A DNA stretch of 64,000 bases from Actinoplanes nipponensis. GTDB lineage: Bacteria; Actinomycetota; Actinomycetes; Mycobacteriales; Micromonosporaceae. Shown one piece after another: positions 49,730-58,675 of this stretch. The stretch is from positions 1 to 64,000 of the forward strand of contig NZ_BOMQ01000060.1 in assembly GCF_016862275.1 (NCBI RefSeq), in the 5' to 3' direction. The position numbers and the translations under genes are program-made. Numbering within the stretch: position 1 is the first letter of the stretch; each line of letters starts with the position of its first letter. The notes below the pieces were generated by a model. It was not told where the DNA came from, searched no databases, and saw only the letters and a list, made by a program, of their open reading frames with translations.

Positions 49730-50331
49730 AACGCCGCTCCGAGCCAGCATGTGGTTGAGGTGGCGCCTGCGCTGGTGACGCGTGTGGTCGCCCGTGGCTG
49801 GGACGTGCTGGTGTCCGCCGCCGTGAGGGCCTGGCACGCCGACCACCTGCCTGGCTCACCCGACGTGGCGGCACCGCGACCCTGCTACGGCAGCTTGCGA
49901 CTATCCCGGCACCGCCGATCGAGCTAGGCCGCGCCGAGCAGCGCCTCGCCACCTACGTCGCCCGACCCGAAGACGCTTGTGCTGTTCGCCGGCGAGCGTT
50001 GCTGCACACCGACTGGAATCCCGCCAACGTCCTGATCGGCGAGCGGACGTGGCTGGTCGACTGGGGCTGGGCCACCCGCGGCGCGCCCTGGCTGGACGCC
50101 GCCTACTGGATCACCTGGTTGGTCGCTGCCGGACACCAGCCCGACGCTGCGGAAACCTTGCCGCTGGAGTTCCCGGCGTTCGCCGCCGCGCCGGCCGCTG
50201 CGGTGACCGTGTTCGCCCGGGCCAACGCGCGCATGTGGGCGCAGCTTGCGGGCACGAGCCCTGACGAGTGGACGTCGTACCTGCGGCAGGCCAGCGAGAC
50301 GTGGGCCCGTCACCGACGCAATGAGGAATGA
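49730..50331 (+). pseudogene. Broken APH-family phosphotransferase
   Basis: A phosphotransferase is recognisable in two frames. Frame 2 reads 'RGWDVLVSAAVRAWHADHLPGSPDV' (about 49790-49868). Frame 1 then reads 'TLLRQLATIPAPPIELGRAE' and continues through the catalytic 'LLHTDWNPANVLI' and 'VDWGWATRGAPWLD' to a stop at 50331. The switch near 49868-49875 is a frameshift, and the N-terminal lobe (about 70 residues) is missing. It resembles the intact phosphotransferase at 60119 in 'GDLSPGSPDLPLL' and 'TDLNPANL'. I judge it a remnant, unless a start near 49999 yields a partial protein. Confidence 0.7.
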
Positions 50332-50456
50332 CGTCGTCCATGCCCGACATGCGGAGGCTGGCTGTCGGGGTCAAGCCAGCAAGGTCGTGTGCATCCACGG
50401 TGCCACGCTCTGCCGCGCCTTCATCGAGTGCTCCCCGTCGAGTGGACCGCCGCTAG

Positions 50457-51434
50457 TTAGTGGTAGCGGGTCCAGATGACATGCGGGTCGTCTGCGAACA
50501 ATGAACGGAGCCGTAGGGCGAGTTCTCTGGCGACGGCGGGACGGCCGGTGAACGAGTCGATGACGCTGGTTACCAGTTGCAGTTCCCGCAGTCGGACCAG
50601 CAACGGCCAGCCGCTCCAGCTGAGGATGTCGAAGCCGTAGTCGTCGGCGAATGCGTCATAGGCGGCACGGGGCCGGCCGAAGCGGGTGGTGCCGTGGGCG
50701 GTGGGGACGAGGTCCCATTCGCGGGGGCCTTCACTGAGCCCGTCCAAGTCGCAGAGCAGTGCGCTCGGATCGGCTGCAGGGCGGTGGGGGACGCGTCGTA
50801 GCAGCAGATTGCCGGTATGGGCGTCACCATGCACGAGGCCGGCGGGCAAGTGCCAGCGGATCGCGGGCAGCTGCCGGTGGATGTCGTCGCACCAGTCGCG
50901 GAGCACTTCCAGTAGGCGGCCGGCGGGTACGCCCAGCTCGGCGTCGGACCACTGGTCCAGCTCGGCTGCGGCGGTGGGCTGCAGGCTCGCCGCGTTGGCG
51001 ATGCGGCGGCGGATTTTGGTGATGGTGTCCCAGGTGGGTAGCGCTGTGTCGAAGCGGTCGACGGCGTGCAGGGCGCGTAGCGGTACGGCGAGGTCAACCG
51101 GCCAGGGGTCTTCGTGGGCAATGGGAACGTAGTGCCAGATGGTGGCGACCCAGTCGCCGGCGTGGACTGGTGTCGGCGCGAGATCGGCGGCTAGGCGAAT
51201 GGTGGGGATGTCGCGGCGGGCGAGTTCCGTGGCGAGGACGGTGGTGCGCTGGGCGAGGGTGCGGGCGTGGTCGCCGCGGGCCAGGCGCACCACGTAGTCG
51301 TCGACGCGGAAGACAGCGTTCATCGTGTACTTGATCAGGGTCGCGCTGTCGGTCGGGATTCCGGCGTGCTGGCAGACGTCCTCGAGCCGGTCACGTAGTT
51401 CCGTTTCGACCGCGGTGGACAGGCCGGTTGTCAT
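50457..51434 (-). CDS. APH-family phosphotransferase
   Basis: 325 residues from the ATG at 51434, which shares one base with the stop of the regulator gene (TGATG). Catalytic loop 'LVHGDAHTGNLLL' (HGDxxxxN) and 'ALLCDLDGLSEG' (D-x-D) are intact, with N-lobe 'IKYTMNAVFRVDDYVVRLARG'. It is co-transcribed with the HTH/TPR regulator upstream, echoing the XRE 1/phosphotransferase pair at 19389-21608. Substrate unknown. Confidence 0.82.
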   Translation of the reverse strand: MTTGLSTAVETELRDRLEDVCQHAGIPTDSATLIKYTMNAVFRVDDYVVRLARGDHARTLAQRTTVLATELARRDIPTIRLAADLAPTPVHAGDWVATIWHYVPIAHEDPWPVDLAVPLRALHAVDRFDTALPTWDTITKIRRRIANAASLQPTAAAELDQWSDAELGVPAGRLLEVLRDWCDDIHRQLPAIRWHLPAGLVHGDAHTGNLLLRRVPHRPAADPSALLCDLDGLSEGPREWDLVPTAHGTTRFGRPRAAYDAFADDYGFDILSWSGWPLLVRLRELQLVTSVIDSFTGRPAVARELALRLRSLFADDPHVIWTRYH

Positions 51435-52795
51435 CAGACGGTGGTGGTCTGCAGCCGGTGGCCGAACGCGGCGAGCGCGGGTTCGGCGGCGTGTGGTTGC
51501 GTCAGCTGCCACAGCGCGTCGAGGCGGTCACGTACGCGTGCCGACGCCATTCCATCCTCCGCGAGGTCGACGGCCGCGACGGCGTTGCGGCCGGCTGCGG
51601 CGTGGTCGCCGGTAAGACTACTCGCGGTGGCCAGGGAGATGTGGTCGAAGATCCGCGATCGTTGATCTTGTGGTTGGCGCAAGGCGACGGCGTGGTGAGC
51701 GTGGTCGAGGGCGGCGTCGGCGTGACGGTGTTGGCCGGGGTGGCGGGCGAGTTCGGCGTAGACGACCGCGGAGATGCCGTGGGTGTCGGCGGGTGCGAGC
51801 GCGAATTGGGTCCAGGTGGGGGCGGTGTCCGGGTCGGCTTGGCGCAGTTCATCGCGGGCCCGGGTGAGGCTGTCGATGACGTGCCGGTCGTGGCCGAGCA
51901 GCGCGTGTGCCCAGGCGGTGTTGGCGTGCAGGATCGCCACGCTGGCGTGGCAGCCGGACTGCTGGGCGACGAGTTGTCCGAGGCCGAACAGGTGCATGGC
52001 TTCTTCGGTGCGGTGCTGGTGGAGGCTGACCCGGCCGAGCCGGTAGTAGCCGTTGGCCAGTAGCGGTAGCGCGTTGGCGCGGCGGGCGAGCACGAGGCTT
52101 TGGGTCAGGTGACGGCGGGCGGTGTCGTGGTCGTCGAGGTCGTGGGCGAGCCAGCCGACGAGGTTGTGCAGGTCGGCCAGGGCGTGGTGCAGGCGGATGG
52201 CGAGATTGTCGGTCAAGCCGTCCGCGTGCAGGAGTTGCCCGGCCCAGGCGACGTAGGCGCGGGCGGAGTTCAGGCAGGCGCCACCGCCGGCTACGGCGTC
52301 GCGGCGGCGGTGCACGGTCGTGATGGTCTCGACGGTGTCGACGTCGGCGGCACTGACGTTTGCTGGTGGGGTCAAGCAGGCCAGGTCGGGTAGCCAGCGC
52401 TCGACGTCGGTGGGGATGGCTCCGACGGCGATGGCGGCGACCGCGGCCAGCAGTTCCCGGTGATCGATGACGTCGCCGGCGGCCTGCTCACTGGGCGGCC
52501 GCGATGGTGGGGCTGGGGCGGCGCGGCTGAGTCCCATCCAGTGGCGGGGGATGGCGAGGCCTTCGGCGATGCGTTCCAGGACGCGGTAGTCGGTAACGAC
52601 GCGTTGCCGGTGGGCGATCTCGCAGACCCGGCTGGCCGTCAGCCCCGTCGCGGCGCCGATACGGGAGTAGGCGGTACCGCGGTCGTGCAGGTAGCAGAAC
52701 GCGGCGGCGATGTCATGGCGGTCGAGCAGGTCACGCAGCCGTGATCCGCCGTAGGTGGCGGTGTGCCACTGCGGGTCAATGACCGCGTCTGGCAT
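51434..52795 (-). CDS. Helix-turn-helix regulator with TPR-like repeats
   Basis: 453 residues from the ATG at 52795, with a GAGGTGA ribosome site 5 bases before it. The N-terminal part has a helix-turn-helix ('TAYSRIGAATGLTASRVCEIAHRQR', about 30-54) followed by 'RVLERIAEGLAIPRHWMGLS'. The rest contains repeats such as 'AILHANTAWAHALLGHDRHV' and 'LANGYYRLGRVSLHQHRTEEA'. It is divergent from the peptide gene at 53091 with palindromic sites in between (52887-52924), so it probably regulates itself and the peptide cluster. Confidence 0.8.
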   Translation of the reverse strand: MPDAVIDPQWHTATYGGSRLRDLLDRHDIAAAFCYLHDRGTAYSRIGAATGLTASRVCEIAHRQRVVTDYRVLERIAEGLAIPRHWMGLSRAAPAPPSRPPSEQAAGDVIDHRELLAAVAAIAVGAIPTDVERWLPDLACLTPPANVSAADVDTVETITTVHRRRDAVAGGGACLNSARAYVAWAGQLLHADGLTDNLAIRLHHALADLHNLVGWLAHDLDDHDTARRHLTQSLVLARRANALPLLANGYYRLGRVSLHQHRTEEAMHLFGLGQLVAQQSGCHASVAILHANTAWAHALLGHDRHVIDSLTRARDELRQADPDTAPTWTQFALAPADTHGISAVVYAELARHPGQHRHADAALDHAHHAVALRQPQDQRSRIFDHISLATASSLTGDHAAAGRNAVAAVDLAEDGMASARVRDRLDALWQLTQPHAAEPALAAFGHRLQTTTV

Positions 52796-52841
52796 CGGGT
52801 CACCTCGATCCCTCGTCGCAGCACACGGTAGCGCCTCACTA

Positions 52842-52854
52842 GCAGATTGTCTGC
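52842..52854. promoter_or_regulatory. Small palindrome near regulator promoter
   Basis: GCAGA-TTG-TCTGC, a perfect 5-base inverted repeat with a 3-base centre, lies just upstream of the regulator's -10-like box. It could be an operator half-pair or chance. Confidence 0.3.
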
Positions 52855-52886
52855 ATGGGTGTTCGTGAGCTGGACTTTCTTTCATG

Positions 52887-52924
52887 CTCACCGTGAGAAC
52901 GCCACGGTGAGTAATCACCGTGGC
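52887..52924. promoter_or_regulatory. Operator-like palindromes with CACCGTG core
   Basis: GCCACGGTGA (52901-52910), GTAA, TCACCGTGGC (52915-52924) is a perfect 10-base inverted repeat. The adjacent CTCACCGTGAG (52887-52897) is a near-palindrome with the same core. Two similar sites in the divergent region are what an auto-regulating HTH protein such as the neighbour at 51434-52795 would need. No pairing with transcription start positions is possible from the sequence. Confidence 0.6.
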
Positions 52925-53090
52925 CTAGAGCCCATCCGGGGTGGACAGCGACGGTGGTTGTTGTACCCGGAACGAGGCCGCAACGGTCCCCCTTTCCGTG
53001 ACGGCCGAGCCGGGTGCTTGGCGCATGCGGGAGGACGTTCCTGCACCGCCTGGTAGCCCCTGCACATCAATGGGAGGAGGTGAAAGACCC

Positions 53091-53264
53091 ATGACGTCCA
53101 CGACCGTCACCACTCGGACCTGGGCCACCGTCGTTTCGACGGCCGGCCCGGACACCGACGTGCTGCGCATGTCGCCGGATCACGGTACCGCTCAGCTTCC
53201 GCTGATCACCCGTACCGGCTTCGAGCAGCGGCACATCGTGACCAGCCAGATCGGCAGCCTGTAG
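53091..53264 (+). CDS. 57-residue peptide, candidate precursor of a peptide cluster
   Basis: 57 residues from an ATG at 53091 with an excellent GGGAGGAGG site. It is Thr-rich at the N-terminus, Asp/His-containing in the middle ('GPDTDVLRMSPDHGTAQLPL'), and ends in polar and hydrophobic residues with no Cys. It is small, stand-alone, preceded by palindromic operators and followed by a strong hairpin before the enzyme genes, which is how RiPP precursors are typically placed. No recognised precursor motif exists, so the class is unknown. It could instead be a small regulatory protein. Confidence 0.55.
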   Translation: MTSTTVTTRTWATVVSTAGPDTDVLRMSPDHGTAQLPLITRTGFEQRHIVTSQIGSL

Positions 53265-53272
53265 GCCGCCGG

Positions 53273-53308
53273 TGGGACCGCCCGGCCGTCGCCGGCCGGG
53301 CGGTCCCA
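53273..53308 (+). terminator. Strong hairpin after the peptide gene
   Basis: Arms 53273-53287 (TGGGACCGCCCGGCC) and 53294-53308 (GGCCGGGCGGTCCCA) are perfect 15-base complements with a 6-base loop. No U-tract follows. It lies between the peptide gene and the PP-loop gene like the hairpin after the FxLD precursor, so it probably trims read-through into the enzyme genes. Confidence 0.75.
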
Positions 53309-53365
53309 CCCCCACCCGCCTGCACCGCCCCGGGCGGCGGCGCATCATCTCTGAAAGGACGCTCG

Positions 53366-54460
53366 ATGGGCACCATCAGAGCCCGCACCACTGCATTCGA
53401 CTTCGACCTCAAGACCCGCGACGGGGAATCGATCCTCGAAGCGCTGCGCCGCAGCGCGCTACCGGCGCAAGGGTTCCTGCTGCACGACGAGGACGGCGGT
53501 TTCCTGTCCCTGGCCACCGTCCTCAGCACCGGGCAACGGGTGAACGCGTTCTCCCTGCGCAACCCCGACTTCGGTGTCCTCAACCCGTCGGTGCAGGTCG
53601 CCGGCCGCGATGACGCGGTCGCGGAGATCTTCGCCGCCGACGGCACCGACCAGAAGCCGACGCTGGTGCAGTTCACCCGCGCCGAAGGCATCGACTACGT
53701 CTACGCCGCGGTCAGCAAAGTCCTCCACGACTACCGGCACGCCCACCCCGAGGGCGGCGACATCCAGATCGCGCTGTCCGGCGGTGGCGACGGCCGCATC
53801 GTCGGCGAGTGCGTCGGCCGGTACAAGACCGAACACCCCGATGCGGCGTTCCACGCCGTGATCACCGCCAACGGCTTCGAGGACGAGACCGAACACCTCG
53901 ACAGCGCGATCGGCATCGCGAAGCGGTTCGCGCTGCCGTACACCGTGTTCAACGAAGACGACTCCGCGAAGAAGCTCGGCTTCGCCAACGGGTTCGCCTC
54001 CGCCCTGGAGCGCTACCGCGACGAGTTCCCCGATGACGAGGCGGAGATTCTGGCCACCTACTGGGTCCAGGAACTCAACTTCGCGGTCGCCCGCGACGCC
54101 GGCCGGACCGGCATTATCTTCGGGTTCAACCTCGAGGACGTCATCGCCGAACGGCTCTACCAGGCGCTCACCGGCCGGCACCTGGACCCGTACCCCGTCC
54201 GGCAGGCCGAGGGCATCAACCTCATCGCGCCGCTGTATCGGATCCCCAAGAAGCTCATCGACGCGCTGGACGTCACCAACTCGATGCGCAACTACGAGCG
54301 GCGGCAGGCATCGGTGTCCTACCTGCGCTCGGCCATGTACTTCCTGGCCTACCACGTCGTCGAGCGGTTCCCCGCCCTCGCCGCCGCCTACGCCGACCCG
54401 ACCATCGTCGCCTCTGCCTCCGAGGAGCCCCCGCCATGGCTGATCGCCTCCCCGAACTGA
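53366..54460 (+). CDS. PP-loop (N-type ATP pyrophosphatase) protein
   Basis: 364 residues. The PP-loop 'IALSGGGDGRIVGE' (about 134-147) is the S-G-G-x-D-S/G motif of N-type ATP pyrophosphatases (NAD synthase, Asn synthetase, TilS, TtcA, QueC), which adenylate an acceptor. The N-terminal ~45 residues ('FDFDLKTRDGESILEALRR') resemble a beta-grasp start, but this is weak. 'HAVITANGFEDETEHLDSAIGIAKRF' and 'VFNEDDSAKKLGFANGFAS' extend the nucleotide-binding fold. It overlaps the oxygenase gene by 25 bases, so it acts in the same pathway. The acceptor may be the peptide at 53091 or a derived small molecule. Confidence 0.8.
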   Translation: MGTIRARTTAFDFDLKTRDGESILEALRRSALPAQGFLLHDEDGGFLSLATVLSTGQRVNAFSLRNPDFGVLNPSVQVAGRDDAVAEIFAADGTDQKPTLVQFTRAEGIDYVYAAVSKVLHDYRHAHPEGGDIQIALSGGGDGRIVGECVGRYKTEHPDAAFHAVITANGFEDETEHLDSAIGIAKRFALPYTVFNEDDSAKKLGFANGFASALERYRDEFPDDEAEILATYWVQELNFAVARDAGRTGIIFGFNLEDVIAERLYQALTGRHLDPYPVRQAEGINLIAPLYRIPKKLIDALDVTNSMRNYERRQASVSYLRSAMYFLAYHVVERFPALAAAYADPTIVASASEEPPPWLIASPN

Positions 54461-55134
54461 CCGCACCCTCCGAGAACATCGGCGGTGAGCAGCGGCGCCC
54501 GTTCCTCAACTTCGCCGGCATCCGTACCGCGACCCTGGTCACCGACCCGTGGACGCACGCGGTCATCCGCGACACCTTCGTCGACGACACCGCCCGCGAC
54601 GCGCTCAGCAGCACCTACCCGACCGCCGGGTTCCAGCGGCTGAGCCAGGACGACGACAAGAAGCAGTTCACGATGGAGGTCCGCAACGACCTCGACGTCC
54701 GCGAGGGCGACCTGTGCCCCTGGCAGCAATTCCTCGCCGAGCTGTGGTCACCGGACTACCTGAAAGCGATGACCGAACTGACCGGCCTCGACCTGGACGG
54801 CGCGGAGATCCACGCCGCGTTCTACCGCTACCCGCCCGAGTGCTGGTTCGGCCCGCACACCGACGACGAACGCAAACTGTTCTCGCACATCATCTACATG
54901 GCCCCCGAATGGCCCGAGAACGCCGGCGGGCGGCTGCTCATCAACCGCAGCAAGGACATGACCGACATCTGTGACACGGTCATCCCTCAAGCCGGCACCA
55001 GCGTCGTGGTCGTCCGCAGCGACACGTCCTGGCACTCGATCGAGCCGGTCGACCCGCAACGCGGCCTCACCCGCAAGAGCATCATCCTGCACGCCTACAA
55101 GCCGGGCAGCAACGTCGACTTCTACCAACGATGA
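54436..55134 (+). CDS. 2-oxoglutarate/Fe(II)-dependent oxygenase (prolyl-hydroxylase-like)
   Basis: 232 residues from an ATG at 54436 with a GAGGAG site, overlapping the PP-loop gene's end. 'FGPHTDDERKLFSHIIYMA' supplies the first His and Asp of the metal triad (about 141-143). 'TSWHSIEPV' gives the distal His (about 199) and 'TRKSIILHAY' the 2-oxoglutarate-binding Arg (about 212). This is the P4H/2OG-FeII_Oxy_3 fold. It may hydroxylate or desaturate an amino acid side chain of the pathway peptide. Substrate unproven. Confidence 0.82.
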   Translation: MADRLPELTAPSENIGGEQRRPFLNFAGIRTATLVTDPWTHAVIRDTFVDDTARDALSSTYPTAGFQRLSQDDDKKQFTMEVRNDLDVREGDLCPWQQFLAELWSPDYLKAMTELTGLDLDGAEIHAAFYRYPPECWFGPHTDDERKLFSHIIYMAPEWPENAGGRLLINRSKDMTDICDTVIPQAGTSVVVVRSDTSWHSIEPVDPQRGLTRKSIILHAYKPGSNVDFYQR

Positions 55135-55205
55135 CCAGGCGGCGGTGGGGCACTGCCCAGCGCAGCGCTCCACCGGCCGGTCCTGCGCTATGAGGAGCAG
55201 ACCCG

Positions 55206-57020
55206 ATGCCCACGGTCGCCAGCCTGGTCCAGGCTTACCAGCAACACATCAACCCCGCTGCCCTGCTCGCCGCCGTTACCTGGATCAGCTCCGTCGACCG
55301 GCTACAAGGCAGCACAGGCCTCGATCAGCTTGCCGGCGACGTAGCGGCCCGCGTGGACAAGCTCAACCTGACTGTCGACCTGCGCCGCTACCCACCCGGC
55401 CACCGCTGGTGGTCGTTCACCGCTCCGACCGCCCGGTCGCCCATCACGGCATCGCTGGACCTGATCAGCCCGGACGAACACGTCACCGGCCACCCGGCCC
55501 ACTCGTGCGCGTTGGCCCGAGGCTCCGCGTCCACACCCCCGCGCACCGTCCGCCTCGCCCTGCTCGGCGATGACCCGGACGGCGCCCTGGTGGTATGCCC
55601 ACCACAACCGCGGTTCGCCCTAAGTAAAATGATCGATGAACTCGCGAACGCTGGAGCGGTCGCCGTCGCCATCGAATCACCCGTTGGGGAGTTCGACGAT
55701 CACGTCGTGGCTCGGCTCGAGTTACCAGACGACTGTCCGCTCGTCGGGTTCAGCCTCTCCGCCGCCCAAGCAGAACAACTACGAGCCGCGCCCGGCCGGC
55801 TGGTGCGCATCGCTGCCCGACACGACCCGCCGGCAACGATGCCCGTCGTGCACGCCCGCCACTGCGGCCAGCCGGGGGCCGCCAGAGCGCTACTCATCGC
55901 TCACCTGTGCCACCCAGCTCCGAGCGCCAACGACAACGCGTCCGGCGTCGCCGGCCTGCTGGCCATCGCGAACGCCGTCGACCGACTATGGCCGACCGGC
56001 ACCGGCCCGAACATCGACCTGTTGTGGGCGCCCGAAATGGTCGGCACCGCCGCCTACCTGCACGACATCGCCCTCGCCAGGCCTGATCAGAGACCCGACC
56101 TGGTCCTCAGCCTCGACATGATCGGCGGCACCGGACATCTGATCCTCGAGGACACCGCCGACCACTGCCCGGCACCACTGGCCGCCGCCCTGACGGTCGC
56201 GTGCCGACACATCCGCCCCGACCAACGGTCCTACTCACATGCCGTCTCCTTACCCACCTGGCCCCGCACGGCGACACCTTTCGTCGGGGCTAGCGACCAC
56301 CTGCTGTTCGCCGACCGGACCATCGCCATCCCCTCCGGGCACGTATCTTGCTGGCCCGACCCCGCCCACCACACCTCATACGACACCGTCGACCGGATCG
56401 ACCCCGCCGCCCTCGCCGGCATCACCGTGGCCGCCGCGGCGGCGGCCACCGCTTTGTGCCTCGGCGGCGAGGCCATCGCAGAAATATCTGCCGCCCACGC
56501 CGAACTCACAACCACACGCATAGCCCGCACCTCGCATCTGCCCGGCACGGCCGCCTACCGGCAGGTGGTCAGCGAGGCCGCCGTCGCGACCATGGCAGGC
56601 TGGCACAACCCGACCCGGCCAACGGTGCGACAACCGGCCGTATCGCCGGAAACGATCGCAGAGGCACCCGTCGTACGGCGCTGGAAAGGCCCCTGGAACC
56701 TGCAGAACTTGACCGCGGCACTACCCGCGCGCCACCACGGCGACCTCGCCGCCCTGCTCGATCCGCCCGGGCCCGGCTACGCCCGGCTCGTCGCTCTCGC
56801 CCACGCCATCGATGACGTCGCCGGCATCACGACACTGCTCACCAGAGCCCGACAAGCCACCGACCTTGACATCTCCGCCGCCACCGCGGCGGCGGTCATC
56901 GAACTCATGGCCGCGGCAGGATGGGTACAGCGGAGCCCGACTGCTAAGTCGTCGGCGGGCCAGACCGCCACGCCGCCCGGGCAGTCAGCCCGATACTGGC
57001 CGCCAAGAACCCACAGTTGA
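55206..57020 (+). CDS. M28/DUF4910-like zinc aminopeptidase
   Basis: 604 residues with a GAGGAG ribosome site. 'LIAHLCHPAPSANDNASGVAG' (about 232-252), with the H-x-x-x-x-x-N-D-N-x-SG pattern, is the metal-binding core of DUF4910/M28 family peptidases. 'LLWAPEMVGTAAYLHD', 'LVLSLDMIGGTGHLILED' and 'ASDHLLFADRTIAIPSGHVSCW' supply the remaining zinc-site segments. The C-terminal ~130 residues are helical and extra. It probably trims peptides or hydrolyses an amide of the cluster product. Its 3' end overlaps the opposite-strand CDP-alcohol gene by 77 bases. Confidence 0.8.
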   Translation: MPTVASLVQAYQQHINPAALLAAVTWISSVDRLQGSTGLDQLAGDVAARVDKLNLTVDLRRYPPGHRWWSFTAPTARSPITASLDLISPDEHVTGHPAHSCALARGSASTPPRTVRLALLGDDPDGALVVCPPQPRFALSKMIDELANAGAVAVAIESPVGEFDDHVVARLELPDDCPLVGFSLSAAQAEQLRAAPGRLVRIAARHDPPATMPVVHARHCGQPGAARALLIAHLCHPAPSANDNASGVAGLLAIANAVDRLWPTGTGPNIDLLWAPEMVGTAAYLHDIALARPDQRPDLVLSLDMIGGTGHLILEDTADHCPAPLAAALTVACRHIRPDQRSYSHAVSLPTWPRTATPFVGASDHLLFADRTIAIPSGHVSCWPDPAHHTSYDTVDRIDPAALAGITVAAAAAATALCLGGEAIAEISAAHAELTTTRIARTSHLPGTAAYRQVVSEAAVATMAGWHNPTRPTVRQPAVSPETIAEAPVVRRWKGPWNLQNLTAALPARHHGDLAALLDPPGPGYARLVALAHAIDDVAGITTLLTRARQATDLDISAATAAAVIELMAAAGWVQRSPTAKSSAGQTATPPGQSARYWPPRTHS

Positions 57021-57675
57021 CCAACGTGAAACCAGCCATCACCCACACCATCGCCGACGGCGCAATCGCTATCGTCGCCGCGATCACCGTGACGATGAAC
57101 CCGTAGTCGCGGACCAACTTGACGATCAGCACCGGCAACGAGCGAGACGTCACGAGGCTGACGTTCGCCCCTTCCTTCGCCATCACCGACGTCACCATGT
57201 TCACCATCCAACTCGCGGCGAACACCCCAGGCAGCCACACCGGATATTCCCGCCCAGCCGACGCGCTCACCGCAATCACGGCAGCAACGAGGGCGACCTG
57301 CACGGCAATATCGCACAGCACATCCAACCGACCACCCGCGGGCGACGACTTACCCGACACCCGGGCCAACTGACCGTCCGCACAGTCCAGGCAGTACGCC
57401 AGCTGCCAGATCAGCCACACCGCCACGCCAACCCCGACATGCACCAGATCCCGGTGGAGCCACGGCGTGACCGCAACCACCGCGACCGACGCGCCGACAC
57501 CGAGCACCAGATTCGCCAACGTCAACGCCGACGGACGCAGCCGTGCGCGGAACGACGCAGACGCGAGCCGGGCAGCTACCGGATAGTTGAAGCGATGGGT
57601 GAACAGTCCGGCGTCGGCACGAGCGACCGCCCGGAACGCTGTAGCACCCGGACTGACATCAGCGGCAGACACCAC
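56944..57675 (-). CDS. CDP-alcohol phosphatidyltransferase family protein
   Basis: 243 residues from a GTG at 57675 with a GAGGAG site. The signature D-x2-D-G-x2-A-R-x8-G-x3-D-x3-D is seen in 'DCADGQLARVSGKSSPAG' followed by 'RLDVLCD'. Several membrane helices surround it. Such enzymes transfer a phospho-alcohol from CDP-linked donors to lipids or polyols at the membrane. It converges with the M28 gene and overlaps it by 77 bases. Whether it belongs to the peptide cluster is uncertain. Confidence 0.85.
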   Translation of the reverse strand: MVSAADVSPGATAFRAVARADAGLFTHRFNYPVAARLASASFRARLRPSALTLANLVLGVGASVAVVAVTPWLHRDLVHVGVGVAVWLIWQLAYCLDCADGQLARVSGKSSPAGGRLDVLCDIAVQVALVAAVIAVSASAGREYPVWLPGVFAASWMVNMVTSVMAKEGANVSLVTSRSLPVLIVKLVRDYGFIVTVIAATIAIAPSAMVWVMAGFTLVNCGFLAASIGLTARAAWRSGPPTT

Positions 57676-57934
57676 AAAATCTCCTCATCGCGGACAAGCA
57701 GCCATCATGCCAGTTCCGAGAGGGCCTCTTGGCTTCGGCCAGCCGGCGAACGCCACGGGCGTGCGTAGTCATTGGCGATGAGGTCTACGTCGGCTGCAGT
57801 GATAGCCGGCGCGGGGTCCTGCGGAACACCAGCATCCGATGGACCCACTACGGCGACCTGCCCCCGCTGATCCACGCCGGCGAAGCACGCCATCGTCGAC
57901 CACTATCAAGCCGTGGAGATGCCAGGATGAGCCG

Positions 57935-58675
57935 GTGGATCTGACCCCGCACACCACGACTGCTGACATACGGCGGTGCCGTCCGACGACGGCGGTCCTG
58001 CCCGTCGGCAGTTTCGAGCAACACGGCGACTTCCTGCCGCTGGCGACCGACACCCTCATCGCGACGGCCATCGCCACCCGTATCGCCGCCATTTACAACG
58101 TGCTGCTTTTGCCGGCCGTGACGATGTCCTGCTCTCACGAACACGCGGCATGGCCAGGCACCGTCAGCATCAGCCACCAGACGTTGGCCGCCATCATCAC
58201 CGACGTAGCCGACTCCCTGCATGCCCAAGGTGTGCACCGCCTGGCGATCGTCAATGCACACGGCGGCAACTATGTTCTGAGCAATGTGGTCCAGGCGGCC
58301 AACGCGAACGCGCCTCGCTCGATGACGCTGTTCCCGACCCGGACGGACTGGGACACGGCCCGGCGTGACGCCGAGCTCGAGACCTCCGCGCACGACGACA
58401 TGCACGCCGGCGAACTGGAGGCGTCCATCCTGGTCGCGGCATACCCCGAGGTCCTGCGTGACGGGGCGCTGGAGCAGGACCATGTCGGCGGCGATCGGTC
58501 CTTGCTCCTGGTGGGCGGTATGAGTGCCTACACGCCTAGCGGCGTCATCGGCAAGCCCTCAGCGGCAACCGCAGCTAAGGGAAAGGCCCTGCTGGACAGC
58601 CTGGCCAGCTCCTTCGGTGCCCATCTGCAGTTTCTTGACGAACAGCAGTTAATGCATGGCCGGGCGCAGAAATGA
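57935..58675 (+). CDS. Creatininase-family hydrolase
   Basis: 246 residues from a GTG at 57935 with AGGA 8 bases upstream; a longer frame lies before the fold and is rejected. 'AVLPVGSFEQHGDFLPLATD' (20-39) carries the metal-binding Glu/His/Asp, 'VNAHGGNY' the central HGGN and 'HAGELEASI' (about 156-164) a further His/Glu. The family includes amidohydrolases and the mycofactocin peptidase MftE, which cleaves a modified peptide, so release of a modified residue is a plausible role here. Its stop overlaps the nitrilase start (ATGA). Confidence 0.83.
   Translation: MDLTPHTTTADIRRCRPTTAVLPVGSFEQHGDFLPLATDTLIATAIATRIAAIYNVLLLPAVTMSCSHEHAAWPGTVSISHQTLAAIITDVADSLHAQGVHRLAIVNAHGGNYVLSNVVQAANANAPRSMTLFPTRTDWDTARRDAELETSAHDDMHAGELEASILVAAYPEVLRDGALEQDHVGGDRSLLLVGGMSAYTPSGVIGKPSAATAAKGKALLDSLASSFGAHLQFLDEQQLMHGRAQK

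Larger units (their letters stand above)
52796..53090. other. Intergenic region between divergent regulator and peptide gene
   Basis: 295 bases containing the palindromes described separately, a TACCGT -10-like box for the minus-strand regulator and a good ribosome site (GGGAGGAGG) before 53091. I see no further gene. I can find no clear -10 for the rightward gene. Confidence 0.5.
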
